Positions 11,504 to 22,344 of a stretch of 64,000 bases of DNA are shown one piece after another. Source of the stretch: Certhia americana (lineage: Eukaryota > Chordata > Aves > Passeriformes > Certhiidae); contig JAGMWU010000029.1 in assembly GCA_018697195.1 (NCBI GenBank), forward strand, positions 488,589 through 552,588, read 5' to 3'. Under the pieces are notes generated by a model. It was not told the origin of the DNA, made no database searches, and worked only from the letters and a program-made list of their open reading frames with translations. The position numbers and the translations under genes were made by a program. How positions within the stretch are numbered: position 1 is the stretch's first letter; the number at the start of each line of letters is the position of its first letter.

Positions 11504-12651
11504 TGGAAGCTGGCCAGGCATTCCCTAAACAAGGACAATCCAGTACAACTCTTCAGAGCCCCATGGAGATTCGAGATTCCAACAATCCAAGGATCCAAAC
11601 TCCATTCCCTGTGAGCTGGCAGTGTCATCTCTCCCTGTGCTGAAGGGAGAGAAGATCCAACCCCCACAGGAGCCCATTCTCACATGGAATATCTGTGGGC
11701 AGCTCCCAAATCCAGTGACTGCTTGGGACTTGCTTTGCTCTTGCACCTCTGGTGGTTTGAAGCTTCTGGAGAAACATCAAAGGTAAACACAGGAACATAA
11801 AACTTGATTAAGCGTATGAAAAACTGCTGTTAAATTTGGCCTCTGACTTTCCTTGTGAATCCTTTTTATTTTCCTGTTTGCCTTTTCTTTCTTTTCTTTT
11901 TCTTTTTTTGCTTCAGCAGGAAGCTCATTTGCGCAGAGAATGTGACCTGGGGATGATCATAAGGAATACAAAGGGCTCCTTCACTCCTTCAGACCTCTCT
12001 ATGGACTTCTTACAAGTCTGTTGAGGATATATATCACTCTAGACACTTTCATCAAGGAAATTTAGCTCAGATCCTTAACCCAGGATCATCTCAACAAGTA
12101 TGTTGAGGTCTCAGGAGGTTGGTTCTCTTTCACACTTTGGATATCATGGACGTTATCTTTATTTACAAGGGTGAAAAAGGAAATAGCCCTCAGTGAAATG
12201 AAGGGTTTCCTGTAGATGTGTCCGAGGCAAAAATTACAATTAAATAGGTGGAAAATTACAAGCTGTGCTGGGAAATAATTCAGAAACAAGTGTTAGGAGC
12301 ATGAGTCAGTGGAAAAGGATCAGGAGACTCCGAAGGGAGTCCGTGTACGAAGGATCAAATTCACCTCTGGAGCAGCTCCAAGGAATCTCAGCTCTCTCAG
12401 AGCAGCAGATGTACTGTCCGGGTTATGGAAAAGTGTTTATCTAATCTTTGTATTCACAAATTATTATTTATATGGGAGGAATGCTGAGGTGTCCTGGGAC
12501 CGGGGCCCTGTTGTGTGGAGTGATGTACAGGCCCTGCTCTGAGCAGACCAGAGATAAGGAATGGTATCAGCCAGGGAGATGATGGATTCTGCAAGAAAAA
12601 AGTGAATAAAGCCTGGTTTAGCATTTTAATTTGATGTGGGCATGGCTTTAG
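11504..12651. other. unique sequence, no gene seen
   Basis: Contains a CTTTT-rich patch near 11880-11915 but no recognised mobile element or exon. Confidence 0.45.
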
Positions 12652-13092
12652 CACCCTGGAGCCTCTCCCTGGCTGCCAGAGCCCATCCCTGTGTCCTGGA
12701 GCCTGTCCCTGTGTCCTAGAGCCTGTCCCTGTGTCCTGGAGTCTTTTCCTGTGTCCTGGGGCCTGTTCCTGGCTGCTGAAGCCTATCCCTGGCTGCTGTC
12801 CCTCTGTTCTGGAACCTTTTCCTGTGTCCTGGAGCCCATCTGTGGCTGCTGGAGCCTGTCCCTGTGTCCTGAATCCTGTCCCTGAGTGCTGTCCCAGTGT
12901 CCTAGAACATGTCTCTGTGTCCTGTAGCTGTCCCTGAGTGCTGTCCCAGTGACCTGGAGCTTTTCCCTGTGTCCTGTAGCTGTCCCTGAGTGCTGTCCCA
13001 GTGACCTGGACCCTGTCCCTAGAGCCTGCTCCTGTGTTCTGGAGCCTGTCCCTGCGCCCTGGAGAATGTCCCTGTCTGTCCCTAGTTGCTGG
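12652..13092. repeat. minisatellite, about 20-bp unit
   Basis: About 440 bp of imperfect repeats of CCTGGAGCCTGTCCCTGTGT. Variants include CTGGCTGCTG and GAGTGCTGTCCCAGTGACCT. The 3' half holds a larger repeated block (GTAGCTGTCCCTGAGTGCTG then TCCCAGTGACCTGGA, twice near 12925-13020), which shows higher-order duplication. Open frames here are by-products. Confidence 0.93.
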
Positions 13093-13218
13093 ATTGGGTG
13101 GCAGGAGCAGAGTTAGCTCCTGGTTATCACAGGGAGAGGAGAGGCTTGACTTCAGGACACCTCAGGTAAAGGTGCTCCCTCCCTGCCAGGGACCTGTTTG
13201 TGTCCATTGGCTCCTGTC

Positions 13219-13355
13219 CCCACCCTTGGAGGTATCCAAGGAAGGCCTGGACGTGGCACTCAGTGCTCTGGGCTGAATGACAGGGATCGCTCACAGCTTG
13301 GACTCGATGGTCTGGAAGGGCTTTTCCAAGCTCAGGGACTCTGGGATTCTGTGAA
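13219..13355 (+). repeat. CR1 LINE 3' fragment
   Basis: Sense CR1: CACCCTTGGAGGTATCCAAG, GAAGGCCTGGACGTGGCACT, CAGTGCTCTGGGCTGA, TTGGACTCGATGGTCTGGAA, GGGCTTTTCCAAGC and GGGATTCTGTGAA. It immediately follows the minisatellite region. Confidence 0.88.
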
Positions 13356-13426
13356 TGGAGCTCCTTCCCTCTGCTGTCACCTTTTCTTCCTGTCCAGCAC
13401 TTGTGCAGACCTGGGTTGCTCCAGTG

Positions 13427-13514
13427 CAAGGTGTTCCTGCCCATGGCAGGAGTTGGAACTGGATGGTTTCAAGGTCCCTTCCAACACCAATTCCATGATT
13501 CCATGATTCCATTG
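13427..13514 (+). repeat. CR1 LINE 3' end with tail
   Basis: Short sense CR1: GTTCCTGCCCATGGCAGGAG, TTGGAACTGGATGGTTTCAA and GGTCCCTTCCAACACCAATT, ending in CCATGATTCCATGATTCCAT. The octamer tail is intact, which marks the true 3' end. Confidence 0.93.
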
Positions 13515-13803
13515 AGACTGATCTGTGGTCTTTGCCCCATGGATCCATGGCAGCCCCGGTCCCAGCAGCCAAGGACCAGCAAGATTCAGTAAAAGGAGAG
13601 TTCTGGATCTAATTTAATGCTGGACCAGAGTTCCCCACAACTCTTGTTATGGGCATGTTGTTTTTAATCAAAACCCCAAGCACCAAACCCCAAAAACTTC
13701 TGTGGGAGCTGTGGAGTTCAGAGCAGTTGGAAAAACTGCTGCTCCTGAGGTGTCTAAAGGAGGCAGTGTGTCACCCTGATCTTTGAAAGACTTTCTTAGC
13801 TTC

Positions 13804-14071
13804 TGATGTTTTGCATTCTTGTAGTGGAGTTCTCACACACTTTCATGTAAACAATGATTGTTTTGCATTCCTTTCTAGAGGAGGAGAAAATTGATAGAAT
13901 CTTTGTTTGACCAGCACGGTTGGAGAAGTGTTAACTTCACCCTCCAATCTCTGGTCACCTTTGGAATGGTATATATATTGAAGTTGCACAATAAACTTCC
14001 TCTTTTCCCTCCTTTCCTTGCAATGAGAGTTGCAGTGAACGTGTGTGTTTATTTCATGTCATAGAGCGACA
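13804..14071 (+). mobile_element. endogenous retrovirus LTR, probable solo
   Basis: About 270 bp with retroviral LTR layout: TGTTTTGCATTC near the left end, a TATA-like GTATATATATTG at about 13970, AATAAA at 13990-13995, then CCTTGCAATGAGAGTTGCAG, TGAACGTGTGTGTTTATTTC and AGAGCGACA as a plausible right end. It resembles songbird ERV LTRs known to me. No gag, pol or env sequence flanks it. Ends are uncertain: homology may run to about 14157 on the right, and no target-site duplication was established. Confidence 0.65.
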
Positions 14072-14680
14072 GCAGTGATGGGGAGAAAAGCCAAATTTGG
14101 GGCTTAATGAGTACAATTGATGCACACCCCTAGTTCCAGAAGCCCCCGATCACTTCATTAAAAGGAAAATATTCCTGCCGCTGAATCCTTCCAGAGCAGT
14201 GTGAGCTGTTATTTCTAGAGCTGAGTAGGAGGTTTGGGGATGGCAGAGAGGGAGGGCAGTGCTCGAAGCAAAAGCTTTTTCCTTTGCTCATGGCAGTCTG
14301 ATGGACAGGAGAGTGGGCCTGGAATGGGATTCTGCTGCGGATCGTGATTGGGAAAATTGTTTGCCAAGTGTTCAGAAACTGCCTGTGAGAGCTGCATGGA
14401 ATTCTGTGGTACTGAGCAAGAGAGAATAAAACACAGCTGGGATCATCCCATGGATCTCAATGTGAGTGGTGAAGAGGAAAGGCTAAGAAGGGTCTTCAGC
14501 TCTTCCCAAGTTCAATCACAAACAGGTGGAGGCCTTCCAGGAAGAAATCTATGGAAGCAGAAAATTATGCCCTGGGATGCGCTCTGGATTTGCCATTTTG
14601 TACAGTACAGTGGGATTTACTGGAGGAAAGGTGCAAACATGGAATAATTTTCATTATTTTCTCTCATTGCCTAAAGGATT
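14072..14680. other. unique sequence, no gene seen
   Basis: The first about 90 bp may still belong to the LTR's right part. The rest shows no recognised repeat or exon. Confidence 0.4.
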
Positions 14681-14818
14681 TGTGGCTGCCCCATCCCTGA
14701 AAGTGTCCAAGGCACTTGGAGCACCCTGGGATAGTGGGACGTGTCCCTGCCCATGGCAGGGGTGGCACTGGATGGGGTTTAAGGTCCCTTCCCATCCAAA
14801 CCATTCTGGGATTCTGTC
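14681..14818 (+). repeat. CR1 LINE 3' fragment
   Basis: Sense CR1: TGTGGCTGCCCCATCCCTGA, AAGTGTCCAAGGCACTTGGA, GCACCCTGGGATAGTGGGAC, CCCATGGCAGGGGTGGCACT and CAAACCATTCTGGGATTCTG. The GGCCAGGCTGGACAGGG section is deleted. Confidence 0.93.
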
Positions 14819-14964
14819 CTGATTGTCTGATCTATTAAAACCCAGTTTCAGGAGACTGTGATGTTCCTTTGACATTCCATGAAGGGGATGTGTGGGAGCA
14901 GTACCAACTTCTTCCAGTTCTGGAAACTGCTTCTCGAGTGTGCTTGTCTTTGAAGTGCCCTGCA

Positions 14965-15185
14965 AAATCAGAGCTGATGAGGCTGGAGGGACCTCTGGAG
15001 ATGTTCTGCTCCCTCTGTCCAGCTCAGGCAGGGTTACCTGAGGTTGGGGGTGGAGAGTCTTCAAGGACAGAGACTCAACAGCCTCTCTGGGCAGCCCCAG
15101 TGCTTGAGCACCCTCACTTGAAAGAGTTTTTTGTGGTGTTCAGTGAAATGTTCCCTGTTTCAGCTCACACCTTGTGTCCCTGGTC
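14965..15185 (-). repeat. CR1 LINE fragment, old
   Basis: The plus strand reads GATGAGGCTGGAGGGACCTC, TGGAGATGTTCTGCTCCCTC, GACTCAACAGCCTCTCTGGG, CAGCCCCAGTGCTTGAGCAC, CCTCACTTGAAAGAG and TGTTTCAGCTCACACC. These match the inverted CR1 3' region in order, strongly diverged. Confidence 0.75.
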
Positions 15186-16699
15186 CAAGGAGGAGCTGGA
15201 GGAGAGCCAGAGGGTCACTCAGCACTGAGAGGGACATGTTGGATCCCTCACACTTTGGGCTTGTCATTAATCACATCCCCATAAAACTTCCCAGACAGCA
15301 CATCCTGGAAGGTCACCTGGAGTAAATCACAGTCCTGATGCACAGCAAAGCTGAGGAGTTACGGCTCAAGGTCACTCAGATAAATCCCAGCCTGGCTCTG
15401 ATGGGGTTTGAAGGAATCTGGGAATGTTCAGAAGCCACCCTGTGCATAAACTGTTCTTTGTTTGTTTGTGCATCTTGAATAATTAATAAACCCCCATAAG
15501 AAGGCTGGAGATTCATAAACTGCAGGCTCAGCCAGGCCTGCAGGGGACTTCTTCCCAAAACCTGGAGCAAGGAGAGATCATTTCTAATATCCCAGTGCTA
15601 AAACAAGTTTATTTTTCACACCTTTTTAACATGGCTTTAATTACCCCAAGTCCAGAGGAGTCCTGGTTTTATACACTCCCATTTCTCCTCTGCTGGGAGA
15701 GGAAAAGATTAACAGGATTAAACCTGGAGTAAAGCTGTTGAAGGTACAGCCTCATTGAGCTAATGGTGGTGCTGTTTGGTCGTTGCTGATTGAGTTTTAA
15801 TTCAAGATAAATTAGTAATCAATTTAATTAGAAGAGCACAGCAGGGTGTGGGGGTTGAGCTGAGGGGCTGTACGGGCCTGTTTGTAAATAATCCATGATT
15901 TAAACAGTCTCTGGTCCACACTGAAAACACCTGGCTGGGGGTAAGGAAGGGCTTTCAATCTCTGAATTCCTGGTACAGACTAAGGCAGGAGGGACAAAGC
16001 TCAAAATCCTGTTTGCCCTAAAACATTTATGGTTTTCAAGCTGCCTCATTTTTGTCTGTCCCTTCAAAAGCTTCTCAAATAAAGTGTTAAACTGGGCCAT
16101 TTGAATGGATTGAGCTGAAAGTTTTATCCCAGAACCTGGGCTAAGTTTAAGCCACATTTTCTAAAATTTTGGCCAACCATACCCTCACATGTTACAGTAA
16201 TTTCTACAGGAGAAATGCAGAGAAATTTCATTATGGACCATATTTGTTGTTTACTTCAGGCCTGTTGACTTCCTTAAACCCCTTCCAAGGCTGATGTAGG
16301 TTCAGTATTTTAATTATGAAGCAGAATTAAAGAACAAACTGCTCTGACAGTTGTTTTTACAGAGAACACAAAGATTAGGGCAGATTAAACATTATTTCTT
16401 ATATATATAATATATTTGTGAGAATAATGTGAGAGGTTTTTGTTGGCAGACCTGAGGCCTGCGTTTTCTTCAGGCATCTTGTGCAATGACATTCTGTAGG
16501 GGTCACTGTGGAGAATTTGGGCCTGATAAGCAAGGAAAATGGATAAAAAATGTATTTTAGGCACTGTGCAGGGGTCCCTACCTTGACAGAAGGTTGCAAG
16601 AGTCTCTTTCCAGTCTGCTTGGTACTGGATTCAATTAACTTCAACAAGCAAAAATACATGGGAAACTTCAAAGTGATATCTCCAAAAGTCACCTTGAAG
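15186..16699. other. unique sequence, AT-rich block inside
   Basis: About 15590-15900 is unique and AT-rich with several TTAAT/ATTA cores, a candidate conserved non-coding block (inference). About 16390-16415 holds an (AT)-rich stretch TATATATATAATATAT. A minus-strand open frame of 119 codons at 16399-16758 overlaps the 3' end of the exon candidate in another frame and may be its untranslated region. Confidence 0.45.
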
Positions 16700-17256
16700 T
16701 TAGGGAAGTCTTGACTTGTTTCTGGCTGTGTCAAACTGGAGAGAAGGTAAAAATTCACTGCCCAGTTCTCTCACATGTGGTGTATCCAAATGCCACATCA
16801 GAGAAACAGGGATTATATTCAGTTTTCTTATTATTTTCCACATCCTTTCAGTTAAAATTTGTGAAAGGAATGTGTATTGCCTGACTCTTAATTCTTCATA
16901 AGGTGTCCAGCATGAAGATGCCTCTAACTGGGAATTTGGTGGTAAATTGGTTGAAACTCCAAGGAAATCAGTTCCTGGCTTTTCTTTTCCATCTTCATCA
17001 ATAAGGAAAAGGGAAGGGAATTGTGGGGACCCGAGTGGGAGTTGTTGATGTTGGTAAACTGTCTGTGTTTGGGGCATAAATGTGTGCAGCTGAACAAAGG
17101 GAAGGTGAGAGGAATCTGCTCCCACCAGGAGTTCAGGAAGGGCAGTTTTACAGCACATTTTGTCAGGATTTTTGCCTGGCATGACTTTCTGCTTGGAATT
17201 AAGACCCGTGTTGTCAGGAGCTGTGATATTTCCTTGGGCTCCATCACATTCTTGGC
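16700..17256 (-). other. candidate coding exon or pseudogene, unassigned
   Basis: Minus-strand open stretch of about 185 codons, repeat-free and in AT-rich DNA where stops should be common. The plain ORF from its first Met is 160 codons (16700-17182), and the frame stays open upstream to 17257, where an in-frame TAA sits. TTTATTTCACATTTAAG ends exactly there and could be a splice acceptor, leaving a phase-1 join and a terminal exon ending in ...KSRLP and TAA. The middle is acidic and polar (LIDEDGKEKPG); the C-terminal third is helix-like and basic (YEELRVRQYTFLSQILTERM, WKIIRKL). I recognise no family. Alternatives are a chance ORF, a pseudogene with frameshifts (a 166-codon frame overlaps at 16924-17424) or a lineage-specific gene. 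Confidence 0.3.
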
Positions 17257-19329
17257 CTTAAATGTGAAATAAATTTTCAAAATCTGCTCCCTGGCCTGAA
17301 ATTGTTCATAGATTAAATGGGCATCTTTTCTCATGGGTTTTTTGAAGGTTTTGGTGCACCTCGATCTGTACCTTGAGCAGTGCTGTGGTTTCCTGGGCTG
17401 CTCCTGGCTCATGGATGGATTCACTGCCAGTTGTCACTTCAGGGACTCTTTTCTCACACAGTGAAACCTGGATCAGCTCTTCATGATTTAAATATATTAT
17501 GTTTTATAAGAAAATCCATTTTCTGATCCTGCTGAAATAAGGAAAGGAGTTTTTGCCTGTTCAGGTAGAAGGTCTTGGCACCATCTGGACTGACATGGAA
17601 TGGGGGCATTTCTTGAACAAGAACTCAGAGCTGAGCAGACCAAGAGGCTGAATTCCTGCTGTGCTTTGGAGATTAGTTACTCAATTCAGCTGAGATTTTT
17701 AGGACTGAATTAAAGAAGGGGAAAAAATTTAAAAGTAAGAATCCATGTCTTAAAAATTGATACTGCTTTGAACCAAAGATATTTCCATCCTGTCTGTTAA
17801 TGGCAGTGGCACAGGATCAATTAATAGAACATAAGACTTTTGTTTATAATGCTCCAATTTCTTCACATCCGGAATTGTTCATAAAACAGAGTTTATTTTT
17901 AAACTCCAACTTTCAAAAGAGCCTGACAGTTGTCAGTCTCAGCTAAATTAAATTTATCCTGACACCTCATGATTTCCACCCTGCACATCCATCATTATCT
18001 AGATGAATTAAGGCTCACTTACAGGAGTTTTAAAGATGATGAAAGTGAGGTGCAGAAGGAGAGAAAACTTCCAAGCTTCCAGGTTTTTGGAGGGTTGTAG
18101 TTACATAAATCCCAACACTTCCCAAGGGAATAACTTGGAAATATCTGTGAACATAAGGGCCTGGGTGAGGGATCCAAGTCAAAGCTTTGGGCACAAAAGC
18201 CCAACTTTGGTCCCTCAGCTCAGGAGAGACTGAGCTGCTCCTCTCATGGAAATGCCATTTTAACACCCTTTAAATGCATTTGGGCTTGCCAGCATAAATT
18301 CATGCCTTTGAAATGGCAAAGGAAAACTGTGCAAGCGTGGATGCAGAGAAACTTCTGTTAAACATTAGGAACTGGGAAAGAAAGCTATTAATAGATCCAG
18401 CCAGTGATGCTAAACAGAGGGATAAATGTGACTTCAAGTTACTGCTTTTCAGTGGAAGGAGCCAGTATGGAAAATAAATCCCAGATTTCCACTGGGACAC
18501 TGTTCAGATTAGCCCTAATCTTCCCAAATGAGCAGGAGGTGGGGAAGGAAATCCTTTTTTGTGCATTCAAATAAACATCAGCCTGACCTCCAGCATGACC
18601 CCAAAACCCCATCCCAGGAATGAGCAGGGGGAGAACCCTCAGGGAATAGGAGGTGGGAATGCTGAGCCAAGGGAATGGGGGCACTGGGGATGGAGGGAGT
18701 ACAGTGGGTGCTCTTCTGGGCGAGCCCTGCTCTGCTGTGCAGAGCAGCTCCACGTTGATTAACTGCGTTGCATAATTTATGCTCCTCCTTATTTAATCAC
18801 TCTGGAGTTGCGGTGCTCACTGGCAGTTGCTAGATTGCTTTATTAAATTTAGGCTGTGTTAAAGGAAATTTATTTTTGTGTATTCCTCCTTCATAATTTT
18901 TTTTTTTTCCTTAAATGCTGTCACATAAATTAGGGCGTTATCAATGAATCTGCATGAGGAGCTTTGCTGTTTAGTTCTGGGGCCAGAATCCCCTAAATCA
19001 TGTATGACACCTGTATTATAACTTACTTCTCACCATTCTTCTCCATGATGGATTTACTTTCCCAGATTCCTTCTCATTTCTATCAGACAAAGCATTCAAA
19101 CTAGGAAGCGAGGGAGGAAAAAAAATGGAAATCTGGATTTTGTCTCTTTACTCAGGAAGGTGAAATAGCAAGATGTAAAAAAAGATCTGTTCAATCACAT
19201 CATGGCATCAAATACTGACATCTATTTATTTCACATTCCGAGAGGAGTGATAGGACCAGGGGAGGAGAAAGGTGCTTTTTGTGGGAGTTGGTTAGAGGGA
19301 GCTAAGTCCAGAACAGGATTAAATATTAT
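17257..19329. other. unique sequence, AT-rich block inside
   Basis: No CR1, LTR or minisatellite seen. About 18755-19010 is a repeat-free AT-rich block with GATTAACTGCG, TTGCATAATTTATG, TTTATTAAATTTAGG and GGGCGTTATCAATGAATC, a candidate conserved non-coding element (inference). A T12 run lies near 18898-18908. Confidence 0.45.
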
Positions 19330-19622
19330 AATGGAATGGGTTGGATTGGAAAAGAAATAAAAAGTCATCTAATTCCACCCTATGCCATGGGCAGGGACAC
19401 CTCCCACTATCCCTGGTGACTTTAATCCCCATCCAGCCTGGCCTTGAGCATTTCCAGGAATCCAGGGGAAGCCACAACTTCTCTGGGAATTCCATCCCAG
19501 TCCCTCCCAACCCTCCCAGGGAGGAATTCCTTCCCAATATCTCATCCAAACCCACCCTCTGTCAGTGGGAAGCCATTCCCTCTTGTCCAGACCTTTATCC
19601 AAACGAGCTTCCTGTTAGGAGG
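19330..19622 (-). repeat. CR1 LINE 3' fragment, about 290 bp
   Basis: Minus-strand CR1. In plus-strand order: GGAATGGGTTGGATTGGAAA, CCATGGGCAGGGACACCTCC, CATCCAGCCTGGCCTTGAGC, AGCCACAACTTCTCTGGGAA, CCCAGGGAGGAATTCCTTCC, CAATATCTCATCCAAACCCA and CAGTGGGAAGCCATTCCCTC. One of the longer young-type copies. Confidence 0.95.
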
Positions 19623-20863
19623 AGCAAACTCTGATAATTAAATGAAGAACTCAGAAAACATAAATTCTTTCCTCTCCTTTTAGTTACTCCCTTATATCAT
19701 TTAGTCCCCAAACCTCATGAATGCAGTGAGGTCAAGAATATGAATTTTGGAGAAACGGTGTTATTGATAAAAATTTCTTTGGTGAAGGGTGTCTGCCTGG
19801 ACTTTCCTGCTGCTCAAGGTTAGATCCTGCTCTGTAAATCCACGGAGTTTCTCTTTTGTAAGCTTCAGCTGATACCATTTTTTGTTACACAGACTTTACA
19901 TAGCACATTAAGTAATCAAAACAGTAAGAAATTACCAGATGTGCATTTGTGACTGCAGAAATCAAAGCTGAAACACCCCAACATCACCACTCTTAGGTCC
20001 AGACACATTTGAACGTCTGAAAAGTCAACCTGTGTTTGATTTTTGAGGACAAATATCTCTTTAAAGGCCAAGTATTCACCAGAAAGTAGCATTTTTCTTC
20101 ATAAAGTATACATCAATCCTGATTTAGATGCAAGCAGAAAATATTTCCTTCGAAAGTCTTCACCAGAAGCAAAATATTTCCAGAATTGGTGTCTATTCAT
20201 CAATAAGTGCTGATGTGGACATAATGCAGGGTTGGATTGAATTTCTTCCCTGTTATTTGTCTGCAGGTCCTTGATTTATGAATTTATCCACACATGTGTG
20301 GAGCCATCCTTCAGCTGCTTGAAAACTACCCCATGGAAGTGTTTTTAATGGAAAATTGTTTTCCCTGTTATTCATCTCATTGCTGGGATCTGCTTCCAGT
20401 GGTAAAATTAGATTTCCTTCAATAATTCTTTTCAGGCAGCTGTCAACATCCTCCTGATTCTGCTTTTCTCTGCCAAATTTACATTCTTCCTTAGCAAAAT
20501 AAATCTCCCACGGGTTACAGGATTTTTTTTTTTATCTCCAAAGCTATTCCTTGGATATACATGAGCGCATGGCTGTATCGCTGTAAATCCTCCAAAAGGG
20601 GGAAGAAAGCAGTGGAAATTAGAGCTTTTTAATGAGAAAATTAACTCTACACTGGTTACTTAAGACGTTTTTTTTTCCCCCATCTGTTTTATTAAGCATC
20701 CGAAGTGGAACAGGCCTAATCTTCCCAGATTAAAGTTCCACAAATTTGAGGAGTGGAGTACATGCAAATATTCTTTTGTAGTCTTACTAAAATACTGTAA
20801 TCCACAGAAAAAGGGGGAATTAGACTTGTAATAAGGAGATTCTGTGTCCTGCTGTAGTTTAGG
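19623..20863. other. unique sequence, no gene seen
   Basis: AT-rich, no recognised repeat or exon. Small poly-T runs occur near 20521-20535 and 20670. Confidence 0.5.
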
Positions 20864-21038
20864 ATGCCCAGAGGAGCTGTGGCTGCCCCTGGATCCCTGG
20901 AGGTGCCCAAGGTCAGGCTGGACATTGGGGCTTGGAGCACCCTGAGACAGTGGGAGGTGTCCCTGCCCATGGCAGGGGTGGCACTGGATGGGCTTTGAGG
21001 TCCCTTCCCAACCAAACCATTCCAGAATTCTGTGATTT
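20864..21038 (+). repeat. CR1 LINE 3' fragment
   Basis: Sense CR1: GCCCAGAGGAGCTGTGGCTG, GGATCCCTGGAGGTGCCCAA, GGAGCACCCTGAGACAGTGG, CCCATGGCAGGGGTGGCACT and CCATTCCAGAATTCTGTGAT. It faces an opposite-strand copy at 21211, 3' end to 3' end. Confidence 0.95.
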
Positions 21039-21210
21039 CTAACAAAACTCTTCCTGTGAACTCCCCCAAAACTGGGGATTGGTCAGGATTTCCTAGACCT
21101 GGTGGGGAATCTGCTGTGATGGGGAGTTTGACCTCAGGTGAGTGACTCTTGTGCTCCCTTGGAAAACCGAGGTACAAACCTTATGGATGGTCTGTTTGGA
21201 ATGGTTATTT

Positions 21211-21345
21211 CAGAGAATCAGAATCCCAGAATGGATTTGGGTGGGAAGGGATCTGAAAGTCCATCCAGTCCCACCCCCTGCAACGGCAGGGACACCTTCC
21301 ACTGTGCCAGGGTGCTCCAAGCCCTGTCCAGTCTGACCTTGGAAT
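21211..21345 (-). repeat. CR1 LINE 3' fragment
   Basis: Plus strand: CAGAGAATCAGAATCCCAGA, ATGGATTTGGGTGGGAAGGG, CCATCCAGTCCCACCCCCTG, CAGGGACACCTTCCACTG and GGGTGCTCCAAGCCCTGTCC. Truncated just beyond GTCTGACCTTGGAA. Confidence 0.94.
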
Positions 21346-21380
21346 GACAGTGAACTGTGCCACATGGGGAGGGCTGAGGA

Positions 21381-21479
21381 GGGATGGGATGGGATGGGAT
21401 GGGATGGGATGGGATGGGATGGGATGGGATGGGATGGGATGGGATGGGATGGGATGGGATGGGATCCATGGGATGGGAT
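21381..21479. repeat. GGGAT pentanucleotide microsatellite
   Basis: Seventeen uninterrupted GGGAT copies (21381-21465), then CCATGGGATGGGATCC. The G-rich strand is the plus strand. Runs of three G separated by two bases give it strong G-quadruplex potential. The complementary strand reads as a repeated Ile-Pro-Ser-His frame, which is not a gene. Confidence 0.98.
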
Positions 21480-22344
21480 CCAGGCTTTTAATTCTGCACT
21501 GAAATTCCACAGTGCAGAATTTTTTCCACTGTTCCTTGTAAGACTAGATTTCAAAAGTCCACTTCTTGCACAGTGATTTTGAGAGAAGCAATCCAAGTAT
21601 TCCCTCTTCTATTCCCTCTGTTCTGGTGCTTCAACAGAGCCTGGTCACTGCCCTTTCCCCATCCAGGGGTACAGAGGTGGCAGGATTCAGGCAGGATTAG
21701 GGCTTTTTCTGGGAAGAAGCTGCTGGGAAGCTCTATAATTTGGTTATTGCCTCTCTGACTATCAGAACACACTGGGCTGGCTGGTTTTTTCGTGCCAGAA
21801 CTGCAAACATCTCCCTGTTCCTCATCCCTTCCTCCCCTCCATGCCCACTCCTTACATAAACCCCACTCCAAACACACTCCCGACAAAATTGCCTCCCAAA
21901 TTACAGCGGCAGCGTCACGGAAAGTTTCATTTCTGACTTGTGCTAATTCTGAGAGGAACAAAGAGTGTCAGAGCCCGTTGCCCTCCCCCAGCAGAGCGTT
22001 CTGTGCTCGAGGTCTGCGTGCAGTAGGCACAGTGCAGCTCTGGGAGCAGCGGCAGTGACAGGTACACTGTGACACTTTAATAGTGCCTGATAAATCACTG
22101 TCACCCGCTCCCAGGGGCACCGTGAGTCGGAGGGAACAGATTTCTCTGCTGTCCTGCACTCTCTGCTTGTTTTCTGCCTGGCACTGCCCTCCTTGTTCAG
22201 GGTTATGCCCAACCAGCTCAGGATGTGGGGCTGTGGTGCTTCCACAATGTTCCAGGCAGGGATTGGCCACTAGTAATTCATTTTTGAGCAAAGGAAGAGC
22301 AGGAATTTGGAAAATGTCATGACTTTCACACTTTCCTTGTGATC
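21480..22344. other. unique sequence, no gene seen
   Basis: No recognised repeat. About 21985-22130 has a few CpGs and a TTTAATAG/GATAAATCAC pair, but no promoter can be supported. Confidence 0.45.

Noticed and set aside
13804..14680. Possible retroviral internal region after the first LTR
   Set aside because: No primer-binding site, gag or pol-like frame follows, and unique sequence starts within about 100 bp.
21205..21596. Ile-Pro-Ser-His repeat proteins opposite the GGGAT array
   Set aside because: Direct translation of a pentanucleotide microsatellite.
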